A stretch of DNA of 64,000 nt from Conus ventricosus (taxonomy: Eukaryota; Mollusca; Gastropoda; Neogastropoda; Conidae), in the NCBI GenBank assembly GCA_018398815.1, contig JAFLJL010004115.1, positions 70,452 to 134,451 on the forward strand. Direction: 5' to 3'. The position numbers and the translations under genes are program-made. Below are positions 47,060 to 57,497 of the stretch, in pieces. The notes under the pieces were generated by a model that saw only the letters and a program-made list of their open reading frames with translations, was not told the origin of the DNA and did not search any database. Numbering within the stretch: position 1 is the stretch's first letter; every line of letters begins with the position of its first letter.

Positions 47060-48200
47060 GCCTCGCTAAACACTAAGACCCTTCATTTTCTCAGACAGGT
47101 TTACCTTTCTCAAACCATCCCCCAATTTCTTGTAGTCTCCTTTAGCATAATTGTACTTTGTTGCTCTTTAGAACTGTTCTCTGTGTAAGCGAGAAACTGA
47201 AAGTGAAGGATGTGATGATGGCTCATTCCAAGTGGAGGGTTGTGGATGACGTTTCTGAGCATACCTTCTTCATTGCTAAAAAATCAAGTCAATCAACAAA
47301 GCAGCGTGGTTTCGATGAGTATGAGTGGGCTGCTTGCCATGTTGGGTCAAAAATGTCCCCTCGCACAAATGTGTATAAGAACACTGTAAGCTTTATGGTT
47401 TGGACTAGGTGGGGAGTCTCATTGCTCCAGTCAGCTTCCTTAAGATTAAACTTTCCTGTTGTTAACACATGAGATCTGCCAACAATCATGTTTTTCATAA
47501 AACTGTGCAATGCTGTATTATCTTCTGCAGAATTGCTGTCAGATCTGTACACACACCCTACAAGGAGTTTGTCTCCCTTATTCAAATTGATCTCTACCCA
47601 CACAGTGTCTTTAGATCCTGGCTGATCAGAAACTTTACTTCCTGCGCAGAGAGATACTTCTTTACATAAATCAAAACTCCTCTCGCTACATTTTTTTCAC
47701 AGACATTGCAGAAACAGTCATGACCTATGTTCAGTTCTACTGTCTGCACATCAAAACGAGGCACCACTTCAGTTATACAAGTAATATCTGGATTCTCACT
47801 TTCCACTACAAACAAAAGCTCTGTACGTTTGTTCAAGAGGCTGTCTACATTTGAATAAGTACACTTCAACGTTCTGCCATCCATCACTTTTTGTCTAGCC
47901 CGACCTCCATGGTACGAGCATCCTGTTTCCTTGCCACATTGACTACCCTGTTTCCTCTGATCACCCATTGTGCTGTTTCTCCCTTAGTGTTTGCCTCCTC
48001 TCACTTCTGATTTCTTATAAATACCAGGTTTCTCGTTCGTCTCGGTGTAAAGGGGTCAAGTCCTGTTTCAAGTGAAGTGAGCGGAAGGTGCCATCCTTTA
48101 TGCTCTTTCAGTTTCTTTGATTCTTTGAGTACTTCAATGACTTCTTCCTTGAACCTAATGTGGCATAGAATGCGTGTGAAAATCATGGATAGGGTCAACT

Positions 48201-49761
48201 TTTTGTTTTTTTAAGTGAACATTTGATGAGATTTAAATTTATTAAGAATAGGAAAGTAAAAATTTTGGTGAAAGATTGATGTCTGTCATTTTTATGAATC
48301 TCATATATACATGTAGTACTAGTAGGGACTGGCTTTTGGCCTTGGCCTCGCGGCCTATTTGTGTCCCCTCATTATTTTTCAGCTTTGTTTAGGTCTGATT
48401 GTATGTGCATTTAATAAACTCCTATGTAAGACTTTTCTAAGTTTTATCCTGATAAAGTGAAATGGCTGAATTCAGGTTTTTAAAGATTTCCAGGGTCATT
48501 CTGTAGATTTGCATATATCGTTAGGAATTTTTTTGGGGGGGAGGGGTATGTAAGAGTAAGAAGACCAACAGGTTTCAAGTTCATAATTCAGCCCATTATC
48601 TTATTCCAATTTGATTTGTAAAGATCTAATGGTTATGACAGCACCCTCGACTTGTGAAAAGAAATGCAGGGTTCAGTATGTTTCAAAGGCTATAGAAAAC
48701 GAGATTGCCAAGAAGCATCAATTTGACAAGACTGCGGGTGTCCAGAACTGTAAGGGTAGCTTTAGCATACCGTTAAACTCGCAATAGTTCGCAAGGCTGG
48801 TGGAAAAAAGCGTCCGCTTCAGGGCCAACATCCCCTGATCCCTGGAGGCCATTGCCTCTGATCCTGACCTGGGGATCCAACCTGGGTGTCAGGACCATCT
48901 GAAATTATACAGGCTTTTTCCAATTGATCAGGTCTCATCTCTGGTATGTAAAGTAATACTATGTTGATATAAACTAAACTATTAATAAAATTTGTGGCCT
49001 TTTGCTAATGGCTGGGCTGTAGTGACGCATGGTAGGGTAAACGCTTTAGGGCTATAACTCGAGCAACTTGAATTGAGTTTAGCTTTAGATGAACTGGGAC
49101 CTTTCCATGATTTTTAACATGCATTTTTCACTTTTTTCTGAATACTTGCGTTGGTTTCAAAGTGCCTCTTATTCGTGTTGTTGATCCCTTAACAATCTGT
49201 CGGCCCATACTATTTGCAAGTCAGACACAAGATGCATTTAACAGGGGCAAGAACTGAAGAAGCTAGTTTTTCTTGCAAGTTTGCCAAGTGGCAGACTTTC
49301 ATAGTATACTCTCATAGCATGTAAGGCAATGATGTTGTTAGAAATCACAAGTGTTTTGGGGTCTTCGTTTATGAGAGAAAATGTCCATTTGTAATGTAGC
49401 CTCCATGGGTAATGAAAAGAAAAGGTGATGTCTTCTGATTGGCGCATATTATGATCTGATTGATGGCCTTTGGCTTCAACAGCCAGGAAAGCTTGAAGAA
49501 GTAGTCTTGATGTTAAAAACAGCTTGGCAAAGCCTGTTTCTTTGCTTCTGTGTTTTGTAGTCTTAGCTGCAGGCAGTCAATAACCTCTTGAAAAAGTGTG
49601 TGAAATCTGCTTTAGAATCAGCATCTTCAAATCTGAAATGATGAAAAGTGGTTGTGAAATCTGCTTTAGGTCAGCATCTTCAGATCTGAAATGATAGCTC
49701 AGCATGGCCTGTGTGGCCATGTATGAAAGACAAAAGTATGACAAGATACTGAAATGTTGAT

Positions 49762-49794
<33 letters not shown>

Positions 49795-49890
49795 ACACAC
49801 ACACAAAGTGAGGGGGGGAGGGGGGGGCTAAGGAAAAAAATGAAGAGAAATTGAGAGGTCTCAGATGGTCCTTTAGGTCTGAAACCCCCA
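48201..49890. other. RPL14 intron 1 sequence with a probable LINE tail and GT/CA repeat
   Basis: Holds the counterpart of the CR1-like 3' tail (48330-48370, TTGGCCTCGCGGCC on +), a CA repeat (49762-49804) and otherwise unrecognised DNA up to the DIRS left end. No exon-like frame with splice sites was found. Confidence 0.6.
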
Positions 49891-50044
49891 TTTTAATTAC
49901 ACATACTATACCGTTGGCTCACTAATGCAATAAGCGGCAGCAATTTGCTATCCCTGCCTCGTATACAATAAAGTCCGTACGGACAACAAAACCCTTGAAA
50001 GGGCCTCGTGCCTTGCGCATGCTCAGAACCACCCTCTTTTCTCG
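49891..50044 (+). repeat. DIRS left inverted terminal repeat
   Basis: Starts TTTTAATTACACATACTATA. Contains GTCCGTACGGAC (a perfect palindrome) and GAAAGGGCCTCGTGCC. Reverse complement of the right repeat with a few indels. Confidence 0.9.
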
Positions 50045-51438
50045 CAGCCATTTTCCCGTTAAGCCTTGTGTACACGAGCAGCTAAGTATTTTTTGCTTTT
50101 CTTGCAATCTATCGATTGTTGTTGCTGTTCTTTGGTGTCCTTGCTTATGTTTTCACTTAAACCCTCTGCCTACCGCATGACTTTGTGCTATATGACTATG
50201 AGAATACCATGCCAAGAGAGGTAACTCCGCAACACATACACACTTGCCATAAAGAAACCTCAATAGAAAATTTGTTTTAACTTATCTATCTATTCTGTAA
50301 AGATAATGAAAAAAATTCAAAGTCATCACTCCATCCAAAAGAGCCATTTCCCCCACATATAGTGAACTGGTACACGAGGAAAAAAAAAACAAACGAACAG
50401 ACTAACTGTACTTCGGTGTTCTCAGTGCTAAAACAATTTTCCCTAAATTCACTGTACCCACAGAACATCATGGATTAGGAGCACAGAGTGATTTTCCAAG
50501 TCTAAACAAAGTACTGAAACCTTCAGGAACAAAATAAAGTCATTCTGTATGGTATGCACACTAAATAATCAACTTTGTTGTGAAGCAAAAAACAACCACC
50601 CAAACTTCAACAATTTTGTTAAACTGAAGGCATCACATACAAGAAGATTTGTCTTCTAACAACTGAGGGGAAAAAATAACAAGAACAATTACTGAATACT
50701 GGGCTTTAGATTGTGATGGAATTCAACAAAAATGTGCTTTTGCACAAGTGCACTGAGCACCCCCCCCCCCCCTTCCCCCCAACACACACACACACCACAC
50801 ACACACACACTGTGGTGATGATGTACCTCTTGTCCAGCTCCTCTTTGCTTTTTGATAAACAGGCAGTTTTTTATTTCAGGCCAGAGTTTATGTTCATCCT
50901 TTTCTGCTTGCTTTTGTGCAGCAAATAAATTTGTTTCTCGTTAAAAGTCTGCCAAAATTCTTCTGAAATCAAAAGGCTAAAGGTGATGCTCCTACAGGCA
51001 AATCGTGGACACACCCACTGACTGACCCGGTTTCCTGGCTATCAAAACAAGGGAAACTTTTGGGGGGCTTCACTTCTTGTAGCCAACCACTCCAGTCAAG
51101 AATTAAAGAATCTCTAGCAAGTTTTGTTTTTCGAATTTTCTTTTTTTCAGACGTGGGAATCTTCCGCCTTTCGGCGGAATTCCGCCTTTTGGAGGCCTCA
51201 GAGGTCATTTTTGAGATCGATGCAAAACCGTTGAGAAAACTGGGGGGGTGTATGTATAGTGAGGTTTGTTTTTCGTAAGCAAAAGCTTGGATCGCGATTT
51301 TGTTCTCGATCGGTTTGTTCTCAAATGGAAAACTTCCGGCTCGTTTGGGCACCCAGGACAGATTACAGTGAATAATGGAATTCGCTTACCGAAACTACAA
51401 AGAAGGGAAGTAATCACTTAGCTGTGAAAAGTGCCATT

Positions 51439-51612
51439 TGCGGATTCCGGCGCCATATTGTCTTACAAGTTGCACGTCCAAAGTTCCGAAGTCGTCAACA
51501 TGTTCCGACAAATCACCGAGAATGAGAAAGTTTTGGCCACGGAGATCGATTCCTCTGTGAAAAACAAGTGGAACTGGAAGTGGCTGGAGGAAGAGTGCGT
51601 ACAACAGTGACT
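51439..51612 (+). other. Short exon-like open frame in the nested element
   Basis: Reads SYKLHVQSSEVVNMFRQITE, then NEKVLATEIDSSVKNKWNWK and WLEEECVQQ before a stop. It has protein-like composition and no homopolymer artefacts, but I do not recognise a family. It could be chance or a captured exon. Confidence 0.3.
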
Positions 51613-51761
51613 TTATCGTGTGGTAAAGAGACCGTTAGCCACGAGGTGAAGATCCGTGTGGGAAAATAGAATAAAAAGCTTGTTATTTTATTCTTTTTTT
51701 CTTGCCAGTTTATGCATTTCTGGGGTGATTTTTAGATACTGAAATATGAAAAATGCTCAGC

Positions 51762-51850
51762 TTCAGGGGGCTTGCCCCCTGACCCCCACCAGGGGCATAG
51801 CCCCTGGACCCCACCGGGGCCTACGGCGGCCCCCGGACCCCCGCCTAATT
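51762..51850. repeat. GC-rich multi-hairpin segment
   Basis: Three consecutive stem-loops: AGGGGGC/TT/GCCCCCT, CCAGGGGC/ATA/GCCCCTGG, and an imperfect CCGGGGCC..GGCCCCCGG. It stands out sharply from the A/T-rich surroundings. Confidence 0.75.
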
Positions 51851-51918
51851 TTCCGCCTTTTTCACTTTTTCTTATTCCCACCTCTGTTTTTTGGGGGTCT
51901 GGGCCCAGCAGCAATGGG

Positions 51919-52131
51919 TTATTCAACGTCGTCATTATTATCGCCTGAATCATTGATTCCGGCCTCAAAATCAGTCAGCAGTCGATCTTTATTCATAACT
52001 AGGTCAAGATTGACGTCCGAATCGTCTTGCTTCAAATCTTCTTCAAGAGTGTAGCCCGCAAATACGCTCTCTTCATCAATATCACTTCAGAAAATGAATT
52101 CTGCGAGTTGCATAGTTACTTGATCCGCCAT
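51919..52131 (-). pseudogene. Acidic N-terminal ORF in the nested piggyBac-like element
   Basis: AAAATGGCGGATCAAG context (start 52131). It encodes MADQVTMQLAEFIF, an in-frame TGA, then DIDEESVFAGYTLEEDLK and a Asp-rich tail ending before TAA at 51921-51919. piggyBac transposases begin with acidic, disordered regions of this kind, but without the catalytic core this is only suggestive. Upstream, ACTTCCGT and GCCATTTTGG look like an ETS/YY1-type promoter. It could instead be a captured host first exon. Confidence 0.45.
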
Positions 52132-52559
52132 TTTCCCAGAAAATCTTCGCGAAAAAAAGCCGAACTTTGAAAATTCACAGCAGTGAAACTACTCCACCAA
52201 AACTCATGCAACAAAAACCAAAATGGCGTCCAGAAACGGAAGTACCGGAAGACTCTTCTGTCGCAATTGCATTCTGGGATATGCGATGGTGAAAGCGAAA
52301 GTCGTTGACCGAGTATTCAGCGGTCGATCTCGGTCGATCCGGTATTCAGAAAGATGAAATCTCGCGGTCGATCTCGGTCGATCTGGTAGGCATTGGGTTA
52401 AGGGAGAAACGTACGTGAAGCGATTGGGTGGTAAGGCGAGATTTACGAAGGTTTCGTCATTCGATTCCTGCGTCTCACCGGCAGGCTCTTTGTCGCTGGC
52501 CGCGCCAAACCTCCTCTCCCTTCAGCGTCACTTTCTCTCTTCTTCTCTTCTTTCTCCAA

Positions 52560-53190
52560 GGGTTCACTTCAACTCAGCTGCGGTTCTGTTGTTGTGACAG
52601 CGAGCTCTTTCTCGCAACCCTTAATTCGTGACGGTGATCGGCTCAGCTGCGGTTCTGTCGATCCCGTTCCCTTGTCCCCTAACGGCAAACGACTCAGCTG
52701 CGGTTCTGTCGTTCCCATTACTGCATCCTGTGTCCAGTTCAGCTGCGGTTCTACTGCACACAGTTCGATTCCCATGGCAGAATCGAAGATGCACGAGCCC
52801 TCTATGACGAAGGCTCAGGGGTGGGGTATGAGGCAGACTACATGTCTACCTCCCCCTTTCGCTCGGTGTGCGATCCAAGGGAAGCAACTCCCTCTCAAGG
52901 GCTTGAATCTCGTTCGGCCCCAGTTGTTTCCCTTCCCCCACCTCATGTTTCTCCCCTCTTTTGGTAGAACGCTTGGGTTTCGCCCTCATTTCAGGGCATC
53001 CCTCGGGGACTGGTGCATCAGGTCCCCCATTTACTGGGTTGGGCCAGCAGCCACAGCACGATGATCGGCTCAGCTGAGGTTCTGTCGATCTTGTCCCCTA
53101 ACGGCAATCGACTCAGCTGCGGTTCTGTCGTTCTCGTTACTGCATCCTGTGTCCAGTTCAGCTGCGGTTCTACTGCACACGGTTCGATTC
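52560..53190 (+). repeat. Seven copies of a ~20-bp leader motif
   Basis: CTCAGCTGCGGTTCTGTCG and close variants occur near 52569, 52641, 52692, 52738, 53068, 53112 and 53158. They lie just upstream of, and within, the gag-like region of the DIRS element. Confidence 0.85.
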
Positions 53191-53490
53191 CCATGGCAGA
53201 ATCGAGGATGCACGAGCCCTCTACGACGGAGGCTCAGAGGTGGGGTAATGAGGCAGACGTCACGTCTACCTCTCCCTTGCGCTTGGTATCACTATGCGAC
53301 CCAAGGGAAGCAACTCCCTCTCAAGGGCTTGAATCTCGTTCAGCCCCAGTTGTTTCCATTCCCCCACATGTTTTTTGCCCCCCTTTAGGGGCCCCTCTTG
53401 GGCAGAACACTTGGGTTTCGCCCTCATTTCAGGGCGTCCCTCAGGGGACTGGCGCATCAGGCCCCCCATTTACCGGGTTGGGCCAGCAGC
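52636..53490 (+). repeat. Tandem duplication (~420-427 bp, two copies) in DIRS 5' region
   Basis: Units start with GATCGGCTCAGCTG at 52636 and 53063. Each includes the leader motifs, ATGGCAGAATCGA (starts 52774 and 53193, 419 bp apart) and the first ~100 codons of gag-like sequence. Both copies are also visible in the left arm (near 9230 and 9640). Confidence 0.85.
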
Positions 53491-53511
53491 CATAGCATCA
53501 GCCCCCCTCTC

Positions 53512-53539
53512 CCCCCCCCCCCCCCCCCCCCCCCCCCCT
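53512..53539. repeat. Poly-C tract in DIRS gag
   Basis: About 28 C, encoding Pro in any frame except where broken. Length is unreliable in the assembly. Confidence 0.9.
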
Positions 53540-53776
53540 ATCATGGGGTCAGGGCCACTTTGCCTTGGGCGCCATGGGCCCCAATGGCAGTATCGCCCCC
53601 TGCTCCGGGTTTCCCTGGTGGCCGGGTTTTATGACCAGCTCTCCACCAGTGCAGGCCTCTTCCTCCCAGGCCCCTTCGGCCCACCCGACGGCCGATCCCT
53701 CCCTAGGAGTGTCTGGGGAATCAGCCAGCCTGGGCCTGTCTGGACTTCCACAGCGCACCACTTGCCAAGGGCTGCC

Positions 53777-53799
53777 CCCCCCCCCCCCCCCCCCCCCCT
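53777..53799. repeat. Second poly-C tract in DIRS gag
   Basis: About 23 C, with the same behaviour as the tract at 53512. Confidence 0.9.
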
Positions 53800-54489
53800 C
53801 AGTCTGTGGCTCCGACCTGGTGGATTCGGAGTTCGAGGACGAGGGCCAGTCGCCTGGTTCTTATTTCCTTCTGGGGCTCGGTGGCCTTCCTGGCTTCCCT
53901 TGTCCCGGAGGCGGTGTCATCCTCACGGGAGGTCAGGGCCCCCTGCCCTTCGGCAGCGGAACTCGCCCTGGGGTCTCACCCACTGGCGGCTAACCCTCCT
54001 CTCTTTAAGAAGTCGGTAATGGTAGCCGACTGTATGAGGAGGCCCAAATAAGTCAGGGGCATTGAGGCTCAGGACATCACGCCTGGCTCCATCCCTGATT
54101 TACCTGGAGTGCTGGCGTGCAGGGAATTTCTCAAGCCAGAGAGGCTTCCATTTGCCAAGGAGGCCATCTTGGTAAATGACACCATTCTCTCAACCCAAGG
54201 GACGACAGTCATTTGGCCCCCGGGGATCCGAGGCATGCAACCCAGCAGGGGTCGGCCTCAGGCACGGCCGGCGGGTCCGAAAGCTCCCACGTCTCAGACG
54301 GCCCACCCCCAATGACTTGCCCCCGACCTGGGTACTTCACCCCAGGGCGGTCCTGTGGGCAGTCTGTCCAGGCACCTCAGTGCCTGGGAGCGGCTTCCCG
54401 CAAGCCCTTGGGCTCTGCGGGTGATCACGTCTGGGTTTCGTCTTCCTTGGGGTGCAGTAAAGGCTCCTCTCACTCCTTTCCCTCCTCCT

Positions 54490-55300
54490 TTTGCTCCTCC
54501 TCGGGATCTAGCGGCCTCTCAGGCCTTAGACCAGGAGGTCCTTTCGCTGTTAGCCAAGGGAGCCACAGTGGAAGTCCTCTTCCATTCCTCTCCGGGCTTT
54601 TATGGCCGCATTTTTGTGGTTCCCAAAGCTTCTGGAGGATGGAGACCGGTTCTAGACCTCTCGCCCTTGAACAGGTTTCTTCGTCCTCCGTTTTGGGATG
54701 GAAACCCCCATGTCAATCCGCGACGCCATGCATCCCGGCGACTGGGCGGTATCCATCGACCTGAAAGATGCGTACTTCCATCTCTTGATCCACCCAAGGG
54801 ACAGGAAGTATCTCCGCTTCGTGTGGAGAAGCCGCGTTTTTCAGTTCAGGGCTCTTCCCTTTGGGCTAGCCCCGACCCCTTGGGTTTTCACGAAGGTGGC
54901 CCGGGAACTTTGCTTGCATGTTCGGGAGAAAGGAATTCGTCTGAAGGCCTATCTCGACGATTGGCTTCTTCTTGCCTCATCCAGCACTCTGTGCTCCCAG
55001 CAAGCCCTCCAGGTTTTAACCTCTGTCAGCAGCTGGGATTTGTTCGCAACGAGGAGAAGTCCGATCTCATCCCGTCGCAGCAGTTTCAGTTTCTGGGCAT
55101 GTCCTTCCACACCACCAACTGGTTGGTCTCTCCAACCCCCCAACGCCTGGTTCGCCTCCAGCACCGCTTGGCCCATCTCCTTTCCTGGGAACAGGCTCCA
55201 GCCAGGAAGCTGGCCTCTCTTCTGGGTCTGACGGAGCCCTTGGCCCCCTTAGTGCCCCTCGAACGACTGCCAAACGCCGGTTTCAATGCCTCTTTCGCAA
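54490..55300 (+). pseudogene. DIRS reverse transcriptase
   Basis: In order: DQEVLSLLAKGATVEV, FYGRIFVVPKASGGWRPVLD, LSPLNRF (frame 1). After a shift near 54695 comes DWAVSIDLKDAYFHLLIH, YLRFVWRSRVFQFRALPFGL, KAYLDDWLL with YLDD at 54950-54961 (frame 2). Another shift near 55030 leads to QFQFLGMSFHTTNWLVSPTP. These are the RT blocks of DIRS/Ngaro elements. The frameshifts mean this copy cannot encode one intact polyprotein as read. Confidence 0.9.
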
Positions 55301-55316
55301 GCGTTGGTCGCAGGCG

Positions 55317-56150
55317 TTGCAGTCGTGGGACCTTCCGATCCTTCTCGGTCAGTGGTTCCAATCATCGGTGGCCCAATGGCACTCCCAGTCCTGGCTGGCT
55401 CAGGGAGTCCCCATCACACCCCCTCCTCCACAGGAGGACCTGTTCACGGACGCGTCCCAGTCCGGGTGGGGTGCCCACGTCAGCTCTCTGACGGCGGCCG
55501 GGCAATGGTCCCCGGAGATGGGATCCTGGCATATCAATCGGCTGGAGCTGGAAGCCGTGTTCCAAGCCCTCAAGGAGTTTCTTCCCTTACTGAAGGGAAA
55601 ACACGTTCTCCTCAACACCGACAACACGACTGTAGAGTGTTGTATCAACAAGCAAGGGGGAGCGCGTTCTCACTCCCTGTCCCTGAAGGCGGAACAGCTT
55701 CTCCTTTGGTGCGAGACACAATCAATCCGGATCTCGGCCAAGCACGTTCCCGGGAAGATCAACATTCTCGCGGACTCCCTCAGCAGGTCGCACATGGTTC
55801 TTCCCTCAGAATGGACTCTCGTCCACTCAATCCTGGAACCTCTCTGGACTGTATGGTTCAAACCACAGGTAGCCCTGTTCGTCACCCGGTTCAACCACCG
55901 TCTCCAGCTGTATGTCTCCCCAGTTTCCGGATCCGGCAGCGTGGGCTGTGGACGCCCTGTCCATCCCTTGGTCCGGACTGGCGGGCTATGCCTTTCCCCC
56001 GTTCCCCATTCTGGGAAAAGTTATCCGCAAAGCAAGGGAAGACGCAGCCACGCTTATTCTTGTGGCTCCACGCTGGCCGCCCAAGCGTGGTTTCCAGAAC
56101 TGTTACACCTGTCTCACGTGCCTCCGATACCGCTCGCCTTAAAAGCAAAG
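55317..56150 (+). pseudogene. DIRS RNase H domain
   Basis: The frame 55317-56264 carries LFTDASQSGWGAHV, GSWHINRLELEAVFQAL, VLLNTDNTTVECCINKQGG and AKHVPGKINILADSLSR. The catalytic D-E-D pattern (FTDAS, LELEA, NTDNT) plus the final D (ILADSLSR) are all present. The domain itself is uninterrupted. Confidence 0.9.
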
Positions 56151-57330
56151 TCCCTGCTTCAGCCACGGTCAGGCATTCCACATGGCAATCCAAACGTGCT
56201 GCATCTTCACGCCTGGCTACTGTGCGGGACACGCTGTCTGCACAAGGCGCCTCCCCAGCGGTAATCGGCCTTGTGGAACATGCCCACAGGCCAGGCACCC
56301 AAAGTGTCTACAGTGTCCACTGGAATGGCTGGCTCCCTTGGTGCTCCAACCACGCAGTATCACCTCATTCTCCCTCTCAATGCCTATTGGCGAACTACCT
56401 AGCTTTTCTTTCATCGGAGAAAAAGCTTTCAGCCTCCTCTGTTAAGGTTCACAGGGCGGCTATTTCCACCACTATCCGCCAGTTAGGGGGCCCCTCCTTC
56501 GTGGACGACCCTCTTCTTCGGGATCTGGTCAGAGGAGCAGCCCTACAGGAGGCCCGATGCCCCGCCGTACCCCGGCGTGGAATCTTTTCCTAGTCCTCTC
56601 CTCCCTCAGGCTCCCCTTACGAGCCCATCCGGGGTGTTCTCTGAAATTCCTTTCCTTCAAACAGCCTTTCTCGTTTCCCTGGCCTCAGGGAGGCGCTGCA
56701 GTGAAGTCCATGCCCTTAGTGGCCTGCCTGGGACGTCGCTTCCGAACCGGATGGCTCGATATCTCTTCGCCTCCTCCCAGAATTTTTAGCGAAAAACCAG
56801 TTGCCAGTTTCTCCTTCACCGACTATCTCCATTCTTCCTCTCACTTCTATTCTCGCCCCAGACGACGAAGACCGCACTCTCTGTCCGGTGCGCGCTCTGT
56901 GGGAGTATAGGAAACGCACGAAATCTTCTCGCTCCAAGCAGCGCCACCTGTTTCTCTCTTACAACGAAGGGTTTTAAGGAGGATACCAGGCGCTCTTCAA
57001 TCTCTCTATGGCTGAGAGAAGTCATTAAAGCTGCGTACGCGAGACCTGAAGGAGATTTCGCTGTTTTCTCACCAAGACCTCATGAGATTAGGGCATGGGC
57101 GTCTTCGCTGGCAGTAGCTCATAATGTCAGCATTCAGAGTGTTAGATGCCTCATATTGGCGTTCCCCTGGCACCTTCATCCAATTCTACCTGCGCGACGT
57201 TTCTCGTCTGCGCGATGATGGGTCTAGGGCATCGCATCAGCTGTGGTGGCCCAACACTCCATCTCCGCCACACGCTCCGGCTCTTCTCACTCCTCCAGGC
57301 GGTAACCAGGTGAGCCCTCCTTCCAGGTAG
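56150..57330 (+). pseudogene. DIRS tyrosine recombinase
   Basis: The N-terminal SAM-like part contains NYLAFLSSEKKLSASSVKVH and RAAISTTIRQLGG. The catalytic part has Arg in ASGRRCSEVHAL (about 56685-56715), HEIR at 57081-57092 and the nucleophile Tyr in IQFYLRD at 57187-57189. This gives the R..H-x-x-R..Y set of tyrosine recombinases that replace integrase in DIRS elements. At least two frame changes occur (near 56590 and 56960-57000). The reading ends TAG at about 57330, just before the internal complementary region. Confidence 0.88.
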
Positions 57331-57336
57331 TGCGAC

Positions 57337-57430
57337 TCTGCATTAGTGAGCCACGGTATAGTATGTGTAATTAAAAGGAAATTTTTATTCTAAAATTACG
57401 TTTAATCTAACATACTTACCGTGGCTCACG
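57337..57430 (+). repeat. DIRS internal complementary region (circle-junction copy)
   Basis: The first half (GTATAGTATGTGTAATTAAAA region, 57356-57376) is the reverse complement of the left end. The second half (GGAAATTTTTATTCTAAAAT and on) is the reverse complement of the right end. In DIRS1 such a region templates completion of the circular intermediate. Confidence 0.88.
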
Positions 57431-57497
57431 CAGAGGCCCTCCCTACCTCCCCGCCTTCCTGGTTCCATCAGGAGTTCTCAGTCAGGCTTTGATATAC

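Larger units (their letters stand above)
45190..48200 (-). mobile_element. CR1-like LINE with endonuclease and RT, frameshifted
   Basis: On the minus strand: ORF1-tail-like piece (48198-48001); AP endonuclease (47968-47594, with SNVDSLLNKRTELLFVVESE and ENPDITCITEV; 47603-47289, with VGCVYRSDSNS and TTGKFNLKEADW, matching the GDFN block); linker plus RT N-terminus (47059-46406, with NPKAFYAAAYTNSKLK and LNPGKSPSPNGVHSRVL); RT fingers/palm (46402-45940, with SGVPQGSVLGPVLFVVFIND); YADD at 45973-45962; thumb to about 45260. It lies in RPL14 intron 1 on the antisense strand. Confidence 0.85.
50161..52397 (-). mobile_element. piggyBac-like element nested in the DIRS element
   Basis: Bounded by TTAA at 50157-50160 and 52398-52401. 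Ends read (A)CCCTCTGCCTACC and, inverted, CCCAATGCCTACC, followed by subterminal repeats of GATCGACCGAGATCGACCG type. TTAA duplication with CCC-starting termini is the piggyBac hallmark. It contains a short acidic frame on the minus strand (51919-52131), a CA repeat (50780-50811) and GC-rich hairpins. No DDD transposase core is recognised, so it is likely non-autonomous. Confidence 0.72.
53193..54315 (+). pseudogene. DIRS gag-like ORF1
   Basis: From the second ATG: MAESRMHEPSTTEAQRWGNE, then Ser/Pro-rich sequence to about 53492, then poly-Pro encoded by poly-C, then Pro/Ser/Gly-rich sequence, then a segment with NPPLFKKSVMVADCMRRPK (about 53995-54050). After a stop it continues with FLKPERLPFAKEAILVNDTI. 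At least three frame changes occur near the C-runs. DIRS ORF1 proteins are poorly conserved, so the label rests on position before RT. Confidence 0.6.

Noticed and set aside
54597..56937. Minus-strand frames opposite the DIRS RT/RNase H/recombinase
   Set aside because: They are antisense shadows of GC-rich coding sequence and show no domain.
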